Origin: Bacteroidota bacterium
GTDB lineage: Bacteria > Bacteroidota > Bacteroidia > Bacteroidales > Rikenellaceae
Direction: 5' to 3'
Assembly: GCA_023413645.1 (NCBI GenBank)
Contig: JAEZPN010000006.1
Coordinates: 1-30,098 of the forward strand
DNA length: 30,098 nt
The notes beneath the pieces were generated by a model. It saw only the letters and a program-made list of their open reading frames with translations, had not been told where the DNA came from and searched no databases. The position numbers and the translations under genes were made by a program. Below, one piece after another: positions 14,937 to 22,467 of the stretch; positions within the stretch are counted from its first letter, which is position 1, and each line of letters opens with the position of its first letter.

Positions 14937-16670
14937 ATGGAGTTTAGACTATATAACAAAAAAGTGGGGTGTTATATCTCGGTTGTTATGGTAGTGTTGG
15001 CGTTGTTGTGTCCCTCGGTGCATAGGGTTTCAGCGCAGCAGTTTGCCTCGCGACAGCAGCGTAGCGACTTTGAGCGTTTCGAGTTGTTGCGCTCCACGAA
15101 CCGCGATTCGGCACACCAGTATGCCGAGCGTATCGTAAACGATGTCGACTCGCTTGTGGTAAGCATGGAGGTGGCTATGGTCTACGACTTTATGGCGGAG
15201 TATGCCGAGATGTCGCTGCACCGCTACAGCCAGGCTCTCGACTACCGTCTGCAGTCGGCACGCATATACGAGGAGCTTGGCAATGAGGCGTGTATGACCC
15301 GCACAGACGCCCTTCTTGCCCGCATCTATCTGCGTAATGGCGACTATCATAACGCCTTCAGTTACAGCACCAAGGCGCTCGACAAGGCGAAGAAATCGGG
15401 CGACAAGACCTCGGAGCGTGAGGCGTATCTTGTGTTGGAGCAGATTACATACTTCTACAGCAACGACATCGACATGGCGATGGAGTATAACCACCTCGTA
15501 ACGGATGGCTATGAGGGCAAGGAGCAGGCGCACCAGACGGTGCGTGCGCTAAACAACCGCTTCAACTATCCGATGACATTCGAGGAGACGCTCGACCTTA
15601 CCATACTCGCGGAGGCGCTATGCAAGCAGCACGACTTTGAGGATCTGCTTATAAATGTCTACCTCAATGCCTCGATGCAGGCGCTGTCGTATGAGGAGTA
15701 TGAGACTGCGGCGGACTACCTCGAGCGTGCGAAGCCCCTCTTGAGCAACTTCAAGGAGGAGGGTTACTACTACTCGGCTCTTGGCTTCTACAATCTTATG
15801 ATGGGTGACGCGGAGGGTGCGATTGTCAATTTGAGGCACTCCATCGAGCTGCTCGGTCAGGATGACTTTGACGCAAAGAATGTACACTCCTACTTCTTGC
15901 TTCAGGATATATACTTTAACGAGGGGCGCTATAAGGAGGCCTACGAGGCGTTGATGGCATTTGCCGAGACATACACACGTCAGCATAACACCTCCAACGT
16001 GGTTAACCTCTCGAAGCTTATCAACGACATGGAGCTCGCGCAGGCGGATGAGCGCCTCAAACAGCATCAGCGCGAGATGCAGCAGAACCAGGAGTACAAC
16101 GAGCTCTTGCGTCATATCCACACTGCGGTTATCTGCTTCGTGGCTGCCATCGCCGTTCTCGCCATCCTGCTGTGGCGTATGCAGCGCAAGAATAGCCGCC
16201 TCAACAGCATCAAGGCGGAGCAGGAGCTGCACCACAAGAATGAGATTATCAAGATACAGCAGTTGCAGCAGTACGAGGAGCAGAACAACATGGAGCAGCT
16301 CTCGGAGGAGCTATCCCGCGCGGCGAACATCACCGATAACCGCGAGATGCGCAACGAGCTGCGCCACATCATCCGCCGCCTGCAGAAGGGCTCGGGCTCG
16401 AACAACAACTGGGCAGAGGTGGAGAAGACCCTCGCAAGCTCCAACGATGCCTTCTTCGAGAACCTGCTGAAGGAGTATCCCAACCTCACGAAGAACGAGC
16501 GCAAGCTCTGCACCCTCATACACATGAACCTCTCGACCAAGGAGATATCGAACATGACGCACCAGAGTGTGGGAAGTATAAATGTGGCACGCTCGCGCCT
16601 ACGCCAGAAGTTCGGACTCACGGATAGCGAGACCTCGCTCATCGCCTTTTTGGATAAGTTCAAGGGGTAA
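14937..16670 (+). CDS. Membrane-anchored TPR regulator with C-terminal LuxR-like HTH
   Basis: A 577-residue one-component regulator of a type common in Bacteroidetes. A signal/anchor segment (~11-33, ISVVMVVLALLCPS) precedes a helical TPR region (~45-370; SYSTKALDKAKKSGDKTSEREAYLVL, NGDYHNAF). A transmembrane helix lies at ~394-413 (IHTAVICFVAAIAVLAILLW), then a coiled coil rich in Gln/Glu (~415-475). The last 62 residues (516-577) are a helix-turn-helix: LTKNERKLCTLIHMNLSTKEISNM, then SVGSINVARSRLRQKFGL. The TPR part should be periplasmic and the HTH cytoplasmic. It is divergent from the lipoprotein operon 14780-9181, which it may control; that is inference from position. Confidence 0.85.
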   Translation: MEFRLYNKKVGCYISVVMVVLALLCPSVHRVSAQQFASRQQRSDFERFELLRSTNRDSAHQYAERIVNDVDSLVVSMEVAMVYDFMAEYAEMSLHRYSQALDYRLQSARIYEELGNEACMTRTDALLARIYLRNGDYHNAFSYSTKALDKAKKSGDKTSEREAYLVLEQITYFYSNDIDMAMEYNHLVTDGYEGKEQAHQTVRALNNRFNYPMTFEETLDLTILAEALCKQHDFEDLLINVYLNASMQALSYEEYETAADYLERAKPLLSNFKEEGYYYSALGFYNLMMGDAEGAIVNLRHSIELLGQDDFDAKNVHSYFLLQDIYFNEGRYKEAYEALMAFAETYTRQHNTSNVVNLSKLINDMELAQADERLKQHQREMQQNQEYNELLRHIHTAVICFVAAIAVLAILLWRMQRKNSRLNSIKAEQELHHKNEIIKIQQLQQYEEQNNMEQLSEELSRAANITDNREMRNELRHIIRRLQKGSGSNNNWAEVEKTLASSNDAFFENLLKEYPNLTKNERKLCTLIHMNLSTKEISNMTHQSVGSINVARSRLRQKFGLTDSETSLIAFLDKFKG

Positions 16671-16751
16671 GACGATGCGTATCAATACTTAATTGCGTCG
16701 CCAACTCGCTATATTATAGCGCCGAAGTGTAGCATAATTGCAATTTTTTGC

Positions 16752-16759
16752 TACCTTTG
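16752..16759 (+). promoter_or_regulatory. -7 box before fabD
   Basis: TACCTTTG matches TAnnTTTG and has the same GCGCCGAATT-like downstream context as the rpmE2 promoter. No TTG sits at the standard -33 distance. A perfect 15-nt palindrome, CGCTATATTATAGCG (16707-16721), lies upstream and could be an operator. Confidence 0.55.
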
Positions 16760-16790
16760 CGCCGAATTTTGATAACTAATGCTTGAAGAT

Positions 16791-17672
16791 ATGAAGCACG
16801 CTTATGTTTTTCCCGGCCAGGGTTCACAGGCCGTGGGTATGGGCAAGGATATTTACGACAATGTGCCCGAGGCAAAGGAACTTTTTGAGAAGGCTAACGA
16901 GATTCTCGGTTTCCGTATTACAGATATTATGTTCGCTGGCACTCCCGAGGAGTTGAAGCAGACAAAGGTTACACAGCCCGCAGTATTCCTCCACTCGGTG
17001 ATACTCGCTAAGGCACTCGGCGTTAAGCCCGATGCCGTTGCGGGTCACTCTTTGGGTGAGTTCTCAGCGTTGGTTGTTGCTGGCGCTCTCTCGTTTGAGG
17101 ATGGTTTGAAGCTCGTGTCTAAGCGTGCTATGGCTATGCAGAAGTGCTGCGAGCAGCAGCCTGGTGGTATGGCAGCGGTGCTCGGCTTGGACGATAAGAC
17201 CATCGAGGATGTATGTGCAGCGGTTGAGGGTACTGTCGTAGCAGCAAACTACAACTGCCCTGGTCAGCTCGTAATCTCTGGTGCTGATGCAGCTGTTGAC
17301 GAGGCTTGCGTGAAGCTCAAGGAGGCGGGCGCACGTCGCGCGTTGCGTCTCCCCGTAGGTGGTGCTTTCCACTCTCCACTTATGGAGCCTGCACGTCAGG
17401 AGCTCGAGGCAGCTATCGCCGAGGCAGAGTTTATGACACCTTCATGCCCTGTATATCAGAACGTCGATGCACAGCCCTACACCGATGCAGAGACTATTAA
17501 GAAAAACCTTATCGCGCAGCTTACAGCTCCCGTGCGTTGGACACAGATCACTGAGAAGATGATCGCGGACGGCGTGACAGAGTTTACTGAGGTAGGTCCT
17601 GGCAACGTGCTTCAGGGTCTCGTGTCGAAGGTTAGCCGCGAGGTTGCAGTAGAGTCTAAGTCAACGTTGTAG
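16791..17672 (+). CDS. fabD: Malonyl-CoA:ACP transacylase
   Basis: FabD moves the malonyl group from CoA to acyl carrier protein, feeding fatty-acid chain elongation in the cytoplasm. From the ATG at 16791 it has 293 residues, beginning MKHAYVFPGQGSQ as the family does; an in-frame ATG at 16779 would add four residues (MLED) and cannot be excluded. The catalytic serine is S87 in GHSLGE, the partner histidine is H194 in GGAFHSPLM, and the oxyanion glutamine is in FPGQGSQ. The C-terminal motif EVGPGNVLQGLVSK is also typical. A terminator follows 21 bp after the stop, so it is probably a single-gene unit. Identification is firm. Confidence 0.97.
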   Translation: MKHAYVFPGQGSQAVGMGKDIYDNVPEAKELFEKANEILGFRITDIMFAGTPEELKQTKVTQPAVFLHSVILAKALGVKPDAVAGHSLGEFSALVVAGALSFEDGLKLVSKRAMAMQKCCEQQPGGMAAVLGLDDKTIEDVCAAVEGTVVAANYNCPGQLVISGADAAVDEACVKLKEAGARRALRLPVGGAFHSPLMEPARQELEAAIAEAEFMTPSCPVYQNVDAQPYTDAETIKKNLIAQLTAPVRWTQITEKMIADGVTEFTEVGPGNVLQGLVSKVSREVAVESKSTL

Positions 17673-17693
17673 TAGCAACGATAGATAATATGG

Positions 17694-17725
17694 AGAGTGC
17701 TCAGCGAAAGTTGGGCACTCTTTTT
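17694..17725 (+). terminator. fabD terminator
   Basis: AGAGTGC (17694-17700) pairs with GCACTCT (17715-17721) and is followed by five T. It sits between fabD and the DUF3575 gene, so the latter needs read-through or its own promoter. Confidence 0.75.
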
Positions 17726-17741
17726 GTATTCTTTCGTGGCG

Positions 17742-18404
17742 ATGAACAGAAGAATACACATATCGCTACTTGTGGCAACGCTGCTATGTCTCGTTGCGCT
17801 GCCCGCACGGCTTTCGGCGCAGGGCTATAGCCATTCGAGCGCCCGCATGGGGCTTCAGACCCAAGGGGAGGAGGTGCCACGTGTACCCCTTATGAAGATC
17901 AAGACCAATGCCCTTGAGGTGGCCATGCTTATAGCCAACATAGGCGTTGAGTTCCGCATCACGCCACGCGTGTCGTTCGACATGATATGGCACTACTCGC
18001 CCTACGACTACTTCGTCTCCAACCGCAAGATACGCCTCGACGCCATACAGCCCGAGGTACGCTTCTGGTGGGGTGAGGCGCTGGTTAAAGGTCACTTCGT
18101 TGGTCTTCACGTCCCCGTTGCGGGGTTTAATATACAGCTCAACGACAAGTCGCGCTATCAGGACCCCAACCATGCGCTGTGTGGCGTGGGTCTAAGTTAT
18201 GGCTATGCCATGCCGCTCGATAAGCATGGTAGGTGGGGTATAGAGTTCACCGTGGGCGTGGGTTATGTCGATGTTAAATATGATGTCTATAGCGGCAAAT
18301 GTAACGGCGCATATCTCCGCACGGAGAGACGCAACTACTTCGGCGTTACGCGCCTGGGTGTGGATATCTCGTATCGCATAGATATGAAAAAGGTGGAGAG
18401 GTAG
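17742..18404 (+). CDS. DUF3575-family protein
   Basis: A 220-residue exported protein from the ATG at 17742. A longer frame from 17697 would begin inside the terminator and lacks the signal-peptide start, so I reject it. A Sec signal peptide (RRIHISLLVATLLCLVALPARLSAQ) is followed by a beta-rich domain: KTNALEVAMLIANIGVEFRI, FDMIWHYSPYDYF, QPEVRFWW, GHFVGLHVPVAGFNI and GVGLSYGYAMPL. This is the pattern of DUF3575, an outer-membrane-barrel-like family frequently found beside Mfa/Fim-type fimbria genes in Bacteroidales. The partner gene begins 6 bp downstream. No fimbrillin gene is in the window, so the role in fimbria assembly is inferred from the pair only. Confidence 0.8.
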   Translation: MNRRIHISLLVATLLCLVALPARLSAQGYSHSSARMGLQTQGEEVPRVPLMKIKTNALEVAMLIANIGVEFRITPRVSFDMIWHYSPYDYFVSNRKIRLDAIQPEVRFWWGEALVKGHFVGLHVPVAGFNIQLNDKSRYQDPNHALCGVGLSYGYAMPLDKHGRWGIEFTVGVGYVDVKYDVYSGKCNGAYLRTERRNYFGVTRLGVDISYRIDMKKVER

Positions 18405-18410
18405 GCTGCT

Positions 18411-19463
18411 ATGAGAAGAGATGCTAAATATTTGCTATTCACGCTAATGTTGCTTCTTGCGGGATGCGACAGGACGATACACGAGTACCCACGAGATATT
18501 GACCTAGAGCTCGCTGTGCGCTGCTCGGCAGACCTCGCTATGCCCGAGTACTGGATGAGCGTGGAGTGTAACGCCCAGGAGGGTGCATCCTATGTCGTGC
18601 GCACGCAGGGCGCAGAGCCCCTCGGAACGCGATTTACGGAGCCTGTGTGCTTGCGCTATGTGGTCGACCTCTATCGTGTGTGTGGTGCACAGTCGCAATT
18701 TGTGGAGCGCAGGGTGCTTTTTGCGGATGTTGAGACTCCCAGCCCGCAGGTGGTGGCGAGGTTCGATGTCGATGCCGCGAGGTATAGGGTGCTGGTGTGG
18801 TGCGACTATGTTGAGGAGGATGTGCGCGAAGCGTGGTACTACGTCACGGATGACCTGCGCGAGGTGCGCTATGCAGATGTCGCGGTGGTGGATAACAACG
18901 ATAAGGATGCCTTTAGTGGCGTGAAGGATGTTGACCTATCGCACTGGTGCTCGCTGCGCTGCCATAACGAGGTCGTCGTAGATATGACCCTCGAGCGCCC
19001 AAAGGGACGTCTAAAGTGCGTGGCAACGGATGTCGAGGAGTATATCGTAAAGAGTCGCGCGCTGGTCGATGATATAACCGCCGTGGTGAGCTATGTGCAG
19101 TATGTATCAGCTGGTTACAACGTCGAGGCGCAGCGCCCCAACTATTTTGTGCCCACGCGCACCTTCATCTCCAGAGCGCGAGTTGACCGAGAGGGAAAGT
19201 TTGAGCTTTTTTATGACTATGTCTTTGTGAATGGCGCCGAGACAAACGTAATGCTCAACTTTGCGCTCTATAATGGCGATGTGGAGATTGCGGATAGCGG
19301 CGAGGTTGTGGGCCAGAAGATTAGCTCATGGTCGGGCATAGTGGTGCCGCTAAGGCGCAATCGCGAGACCGTAATCGAGGGCCGTCTGCTCACAACATCA
19401 TACGGCACGGGTGGCGTAGGTATAGACCCAGGCTTCGAGAATGAGTATGTAATAGAGATATAG
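18411..19463 (+). CDS. Mfa2/DUF6562-like fimbria-associated lipoprotein
   Basis: A 350-residue lipoprotein with an SPII signal (LLFTLMLLLAGC, Cys19), coupled to the DUF3575 gene by a 6-bp gap. The region ~120-215 has a pattern like DUF6562 and the FimB/Mfa2 anchor proteins: YRVLVWCDYV, then YYVTDDLREV, NDKDAFSG, and a strand DMTLERPKGRLKCVATDV. The C-terminal half is a second beta domain (FVPTRTFISRARVDREGKFELFYDYVFVNG). In known clusters such proteins cap or anchor Mfa-type fimbriae. Here no fimbrillin is adjacent, so it may be an orphan accessory gene or serve a distant locus. The family name is my best match from pattern and could be wrong; the fimbria link is moderate. Confidence 0.65.
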   Translation: MRRDAKYLLFTLMLLLAGCDRTIHEYPRDIDLELAVRCSADLAMPEYWMSVECNAQEGASYVVRTQGAEPLGTRFTEPVCLRYVVDLYRVCGAQSQFVERRVLFADVETPSPQVVARFDVDAARYRVLVWCDYVEEDVREAWYYVTDDLREVRYADVAVVDNNDKDAFSGVKDVDLSHWCSLRCHNEVVVDMTLERPKGRLKCVATDVEEYIVKSRALVDDITAVVSYVQYVSAGYNVEAQRPNYFVPTRTFISRARVDREGKFELFYDYVFVNGAETNVMLNFALYNGDVEIADSGEVVGQKISSWSGIVVPLRRNRETVIEGRLLTTSYGTGGVGIDPGFENEYVIEI

Positions 19464-19487
19464 GGCTGCCCATAAAAGGACAACCCT
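19462..19487. terminator. Hairpin between convergent genes 18411 and 19515
   Basis: AGGGCTGCCC, ATAAAA, GGACAACCCT. Minus-strand RNA pairs fully using G-U wobbles, while plus-strand RNA has two mismatches, so it mainly suits the BACON operon. No T-run. Confidence 0.5.
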
Positions 19488-19514
19488 ATATCAACTACTA
19501 TAATGTCTAACAGC

Positions 19515-19916
19515 TTACTCTGCCTTCTGCACAATCTTTACGCGGTCCGTTGCTCCGAATGACCTCGCATTGAGGTATGCAACGCGCTTTGTGCCATCGG
19601 TATTGGGCAATACGGTAAGGCGCACTGCCGACTTCGTCGAAAGAAGGGCTCGTGTATCCTCGCTCTCGGTGTACTCTCTAATAAGCTCGACATCAGTAAT
19701 CCAGTCTACTTCGTGCTGCCAATCTTCGAAGTCGTTATCCTCGGATATGGTCGCGCTATCAACGCCCGTTGCCCACAAAGTGAGTGTGTAGCTACCGCCC
19801 TCGGCGGGGACTACCAACCTGCGCTCAGAGAATTCAACCTCTGGTTTATCCATTAGGCATGACACGGCTGTAGTAGCGACGACGACTAAAACAAGGAGGT
19901 GTTTAATCGCTTTCAT
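19515..19916 (-). CDS. Small BACON-type lipoprotein 1
   Basis: A 133-residue lipoprotein: signal MKAIKHLLVLVVVATTAVSC (Cys20), then one BACON-like beta domain. The order is PEVEFSERRLVVPAEGGSYTLTLWATGVDSA, then a tryptophan pair (EDWQHEVDWITDVEL), then VRLTVLPNTDGTKRVAYLNARSF and a final strand TDRVKIVQKAE. BACON domains are linked to carbohydrate or mucin binding in Bacteroidetes. It is a paralogue of the next gene upstream (20002-20433), with the same MKAIK start, EGG, VLPNT/VAPNT and VQ-AE ends, and a matching 3' untranslated region, so the pair arose by tandem duplication. It is last in the minus-strand operon. Confidence 0.8.
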   Translation of the reverse strand: MKAIKHLLVLVVVATTAVSCLMDKPEVEFSERRLVVPAEGGSYTLTLWATGVDSATISEDNDFEDWQHEVDWITDVELIREYTESEDTRALLSTKSAVRLTVLPNTDGTKRVAYLNARSFGATDRVKIVQKAE

Positions 19917-19946
19917 AGTATGTGTTAAAAATTGTTTGTTTCAATC

Positions 19947-19966
19947 GTTGCCCTTGATTGGACAAC
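19947..19966 (-). terminator. Hairpin between the two BACON genes
   Basis: On the minus strand GTTGTCC, AATCAA, GGGCAAC forms a 7-bp stem after the 20002-20433 gene. It has no T-run and resembles the hairpin after the other BACON gene (19462-19487), so it may be a 3' stabiliser rather than a terminator. Confidence 0.4.
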
Positions 19967-20001
19967 CCCTTTTTACTACTATAATGTCTATCTAATATGC
20001 G

Positions 20002-20433
20002 CTACTCAGCTGCCTGAACGATGTCGATGTAGTCGGTCTTGGCGAAGCTCTTGGCAAAGATGCGTGCCTTGCGGCTCTTGCCCGTTGTGTTGGGCGCTAC
20101 GGTGATGTCGATGCCTGAGATGTACGAGGGAAGTTCGCGTGTGGCATCCTCGTCGTAGTGGTAGATGACCATGTTGATTGTAATCCACTCCTCGCCTGGG
20201 TAGAGGTCGCCATTCTCGCCATGCTGGAGGTTGTCGAATAGCACATAGACATCATCCACGCCCGTAGAGACCACCTTAATAATATAGTCGCCACCCTCGG
20301 CTGCCACGCTCATTTGCTCTTGGTCGAAGTTAATCTCTGGTTTGTCCCAAATCATGCCTGGGATTACGCGCTCACAAGATACGAGTGCTACGCTCGCCAC
20401 TGCCATCATTAAAAAATACTTAATCGCTTTCAT
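20002..20433 (-). CDS. Small BACON-type lipoprotein 2
   Basis: A 143-residue lipoprotein: signal MKAIKYFLMMAVASVALVSC (Cys20), then one BACON-like domain: KPEINFDQEQMSVAAEGGDYIIKVVSTGVDDVYV, a central EEWITINMVIYHYDEDATREL, then GIDITVAPNTTGKSRKARIFAKSFAKTDYIDIVQAAE. The conserved EGG turn, the EEWI motif and the closing VQ are those of BACON domains. It differs from its sister mainly in the loop between strands (~75-105), which could set ligand choice. It lies 36 bp after the 325-residue lipoprotein gene in the same operon and shares its promoter region. Confidence 0.8.
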   Translation of the reverse strand: MKAIKYFLMMAVASVALVSCERVIPGMIWDKPEINFDQEQMSVAAEGGDYIIKVVSTGVDDVYVLFDNLQHGENGDLYPGEEWITINMVIYHYDEDATRELPSYISGIDITVAPNTTGKSRKARIFAKSFAKTDYIDIVQAAE

Positions 20434-20469
20434 AGTGTTTTGCTGTTTCTTAGTGTGTTACCGTTTTTT

Positions 20470-21447
20470 CTATCTATTTAATCTCTTAAGTAAAGCCTCG
20501 GGTGCAAACTCCTCCGTCATGATCATGCCGCTTAGTGTCGCGTTAATGGCGTTGCCCTCAGCATCGTTGCCGTTGAGTATCATCTGGCAGCTAAGGCCCT
20601 CGTGAACAAATGTCACTGAGCCACCATGAATGGCTGCATACTCATCGCCAAGGTCTCCGTCAACCAAATTGAAGTACCATGAGCCCATTGAGTCCTCTCC
20701 GATTTTGCCTGCGCTAAGTGTGCCATCGGCTACACTATATGTGCCAGTGATGGAGTCGCTACCCTCGGCCAAAGCTACTTCAAGTATGAAGGCGGCACCA
20801 TTGCTCATGTTGTAGTCCTCTACAGCAACGACTTGAGCAATGCCGTCGTAGGCCATAGCTAAAAACATCGCCTCGTTGTTCTCAATCTCTACATCTCCCG
20901 TGAGTGTAGTGCCGGGGATGATGTCTCCAGCCTGTGAAAACTTGCCGGTGTAGGTTACGAAGTGGGTCTTACTCTCAATGACTGCAGTAAGCTCGGCATA
21001 ATCCTCCTTGATGACGAGTGTTGCGTCACTAAAGGGAATGCCCTCCTCGTCGGTTATGAAGTTGCCATTTGCGTCAACCTTGATTAAGCCACCCATTGTG
21101 CCGTCGATAGTCCACTCAGCGCAGCTCTCGCTCATATCAAATCTATATGTACCCGCGGGAAGCTTGCCATTCTCGGTGGCGGGAGCGTAAATGTCGAGGC
21201 AATAGTATGAGCCCTCAGATAGGATTATATCATCGAGGCCCACCGTAAACTCGTTCTCGGCAATAATGATAGAGTAGTTGTCCGCACCTGGTGTGAACTC
21301 ATTGCCCCAATACTCCGCAACGAAATATTTTGCCTCAAGTGTCACATCGTAGCTGGGAACGGGGGTGTCATCGTTGCTCTTCTTGTTGCACGCAGCAAAG
21401 ATTAGAGGAAGAGCCATGAGTAGGTAAAATAGATTTTTTGTTCTCAT
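20470..21447 (-). CDS. Modular repeat lipoprotein (325 aa)
   Basis: First gene of the minus-strand operon 21447-19515. It has an SPII signal (LLMALPLIFAAC, Cys20, followed by NKKSNDD, an acidic/Lys stretch like a surface-export signal). Two beta units follow: ~35-170 (NYSIIIAENEF, YCLDIYAPA, GKLPAGTYRFDM, closing THFVTYTGKF) and ~175-315 (AAFILEVALAEG, ITGTYSVADGTL, closing GNAINATLSGMI). The same unit type forms the second half of the 747-residue lipoprotein at 11129. No catalytic motif. Its upstream region shares a 120-bp element with the regulator gene at 25314. Confidence 0.75.
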   Translation of the reverse strand: MRTKNLFYLLMALPLIFAACNKKSNDDTPVPSYDVTLEAKYFVAEYWGNEFTPGADNYSIIIAENEFTVGLDDIILSEGSYYCLDIYAPATENGKLPAGTYRFDMSESCAEWTIDGTMGGLIKVDANGNFITDEEGIPFSDATLVIKEDYAELTAVIESKTHFVTYTGKFSQAGDIIPGTTLTGDVEIENNEAMFLAMAYDGIAQVVAVEDYNMSNGAAFILEVALAEGSDSITGTYSVADGTLSAGKIGEDSMGSWYFNLVDGDLGDEYAAIHGGSVTFVHEGLSCQMILNGNDAEGNAINATLSGMIMTEEFAPEALLKRLNR

Positions 21448-21492
21448 AGTTTTATTTTTTTAGTTTGTAATTCTGTGCCTGTTTTCTTTATG

Positions 21493-21525
21493 CAAAGGTA
21501 CGGCGCAAAATCGCCTCGAACCAAA
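21493..21525 (-). promoter_or_regulatory. Promoter of the BACON operon
   Basis: On the minus strand TTTG (21522-21525), 21 nt spacing, TACCTTTG (21493-21500). It begins where the conserved 120-bp element ends and lies 46 bp before the start codon. Confidence 0.75.
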
Positions 21526-21638
21526 TTTTTGAGGCTCGAATTTTTCCGCGTTCGCCCTAAAACTATGCTGATTTTCAGAGTGTTACAAGTTGTGATTTTA
21601 CAAGTTTTTCATAGTGTTGATAATCAATGAGTTACGAG
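21519..21638 (-). promoter_or_regulatory. Shared 120-bp upstream element, copy A
   Basis: It aligns without gaps to 25087-25206 on the other strand (about 88 of 120 identical by hand count). The part next to the promoter is nearly invariant: GTTTTAGGGCG, CGCGGAAAAATTCGAGCC and CAAAAATTTGGTT. It holds a TGTAA-N4-YTGAAAATCAG motif and a weaker copy (GTAACTCATTGATTATCA) exactly 49 bp upstream; a further relative (TTGTAAACACTTGATATACAG) lies at 21677-21697. It probably binds a regulator of the BACON operon. Confidence 0.7.
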
Positions 21639-21760
21639 GATGAAAAATATATAACACGGAAATAGAAAACAATGTGCTGTATATCAAGTGTTTACAACGA
21701 TACGATTAGTAATTTTGCGATTATCCTCGATTGTGGCATAGGGTAGGCAGATATTATGAC

Positions 21761-21791
21761 AAAAAAAAAGCGGCACGATACCGTGCCGCTT
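21761..21791 (-). terminator. Terminator of the 21817-22311 gene
   Basis: On the minus strand AAGCGGCACG, GTAT loop, CGTGCCGCTT followed by a run of nine T. It is 25 bp after the stop codon. Confidence 0.9.
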
Positions 21792-21816
21792 CTGTGTATG
21801 AATATAATATAGATTA

Positions 21817-22311
21817 TTACTCCTTGTTCTTAAGCTCGAGGTACTGAGCGGGCTTCTTGAACCAGTCGATAAGCTTCTTGATAGGAAGCAATGCCAATAC
21901 TGTGCAGTCGTGGAGGTATGAAATGAACAATGGTGCAAAGTATGTGCTTACGATGGATACAATGAAAGCGCCAGTAGCAAGACCGAAATACCATTCTCTA
22001 GTATCCGTAGCTTCATTGTAGACGGTCAATGAGCTGAAGAATGTAATGAATGCAGTTATAACACCAAGAGGATATGAAACGAATGCGAGAGCATCGAAGA
22101 AGAAGTCGATAATCCAACGCTTAACCCATGAGAAGAATGGCCATGGGCTGTCGATCTTATTCATGTCGAGAGCCGCCTCCTGCTTCTGAGCAACAAGCTT
22201 AGATGTTGACTTAATCCACAAGCTGAGAGGGAGTGCGAATACTCGACCAATAGTAATCAATACATGCAACAAAGCATCAACAAGCTGCTTAGCGAAATCG
22301 TTTGGGAACAT
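21817..22311 (-). CDS. Small integral membrane protein, unknown function
   Basis: A 164-residue protein that I do not recognise. It shows a hydrophobic N-terminal segment (~8-32, LVDALLHVLITIGRVFALPLSLWI) and two clearer membrane helices (~70-95, FFFDALAFVSYPLGVITAFITFFSS; ~108-135, FGLATGAFIVSIVSTYFAPLFIS). Amphipathic, Trp/Lys-rich linkers and a C-terminal cytosolic-type stretch (LLPIKKLIDWFKKPAQYLELKNKE) follow. No signal cleavage site, lipobox or catalytic motif. It has its own consensus promoter and a strong terminator, so it is a single-gene unit. The divergent neighbour is another small membrane protein (DUF805). Confidence 0.7.
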   Translation of the reverse strand: MFPNDFAKQLVDALLHVLITIGRVFALPLSLWIKSTSKLVAQKQEAALDMNKIDSPWPFFSWVKRWIIDFFFDALAFVSYPLGVITAFITFFSSLTVYNEATDTREWYFGLATGAFIVSIVSTYFAPLFISYLHDCTVLALLPIKKLIDWFKKPAQYLELKNKE

Positions 22312-22367
22312 AGTGTTAAAGTTTTAATTAGTAATTTTGGTTATATCCACATCTCATAGTGGTTAGA

Positions 22368-22399
22368 CAAAATTAAGCATTTTCTACGAAATATGCAAA
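22368..22399 (-). promoter_or_regulatory. Promoter of the 21817-22311 gene
   Basis: On the minus strand TTTG (22396-22399), 20 nt spacing, TAATTTTG (22368-22375): a full Bacteroidetes consensus, leaving a leader of about 50 nt. Confidence 0.7.
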
Positions 22400-22459
22400 T
22401 TTCAAAACAATAAATTTCGAAGTTACTACGTTTATTACGTGTATCTGGCGATATTTTCG

Positions 22460-22467
22460 TATATTTG
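22460..22467 (+). promoter_or_regulatory. -7 box of the DUF805 gene
   Basis: TATATTTG matches TAnnTTTG; no clear -33 TTG. The ~90-nt leader downstream carries a run of nine C (22502-22510) and a TGCACAACAATGCTGTTGCA inverted repeat. Confidence 0.5.

Noticed and set aside
15618..16235. A 205-codon minus-strand frame rich in Leu/Val
   Set aside because: It is antisense to the TPR regulator gene and has the composition of a shadow frame.
17697..17741. N-terminal extension of the DUF3575 protein (MLSESWALFLYSFVA)
   Set aside because: It would start inside the fabD terminator stem, while the ATG at 17742 gives a normal signal peptide.
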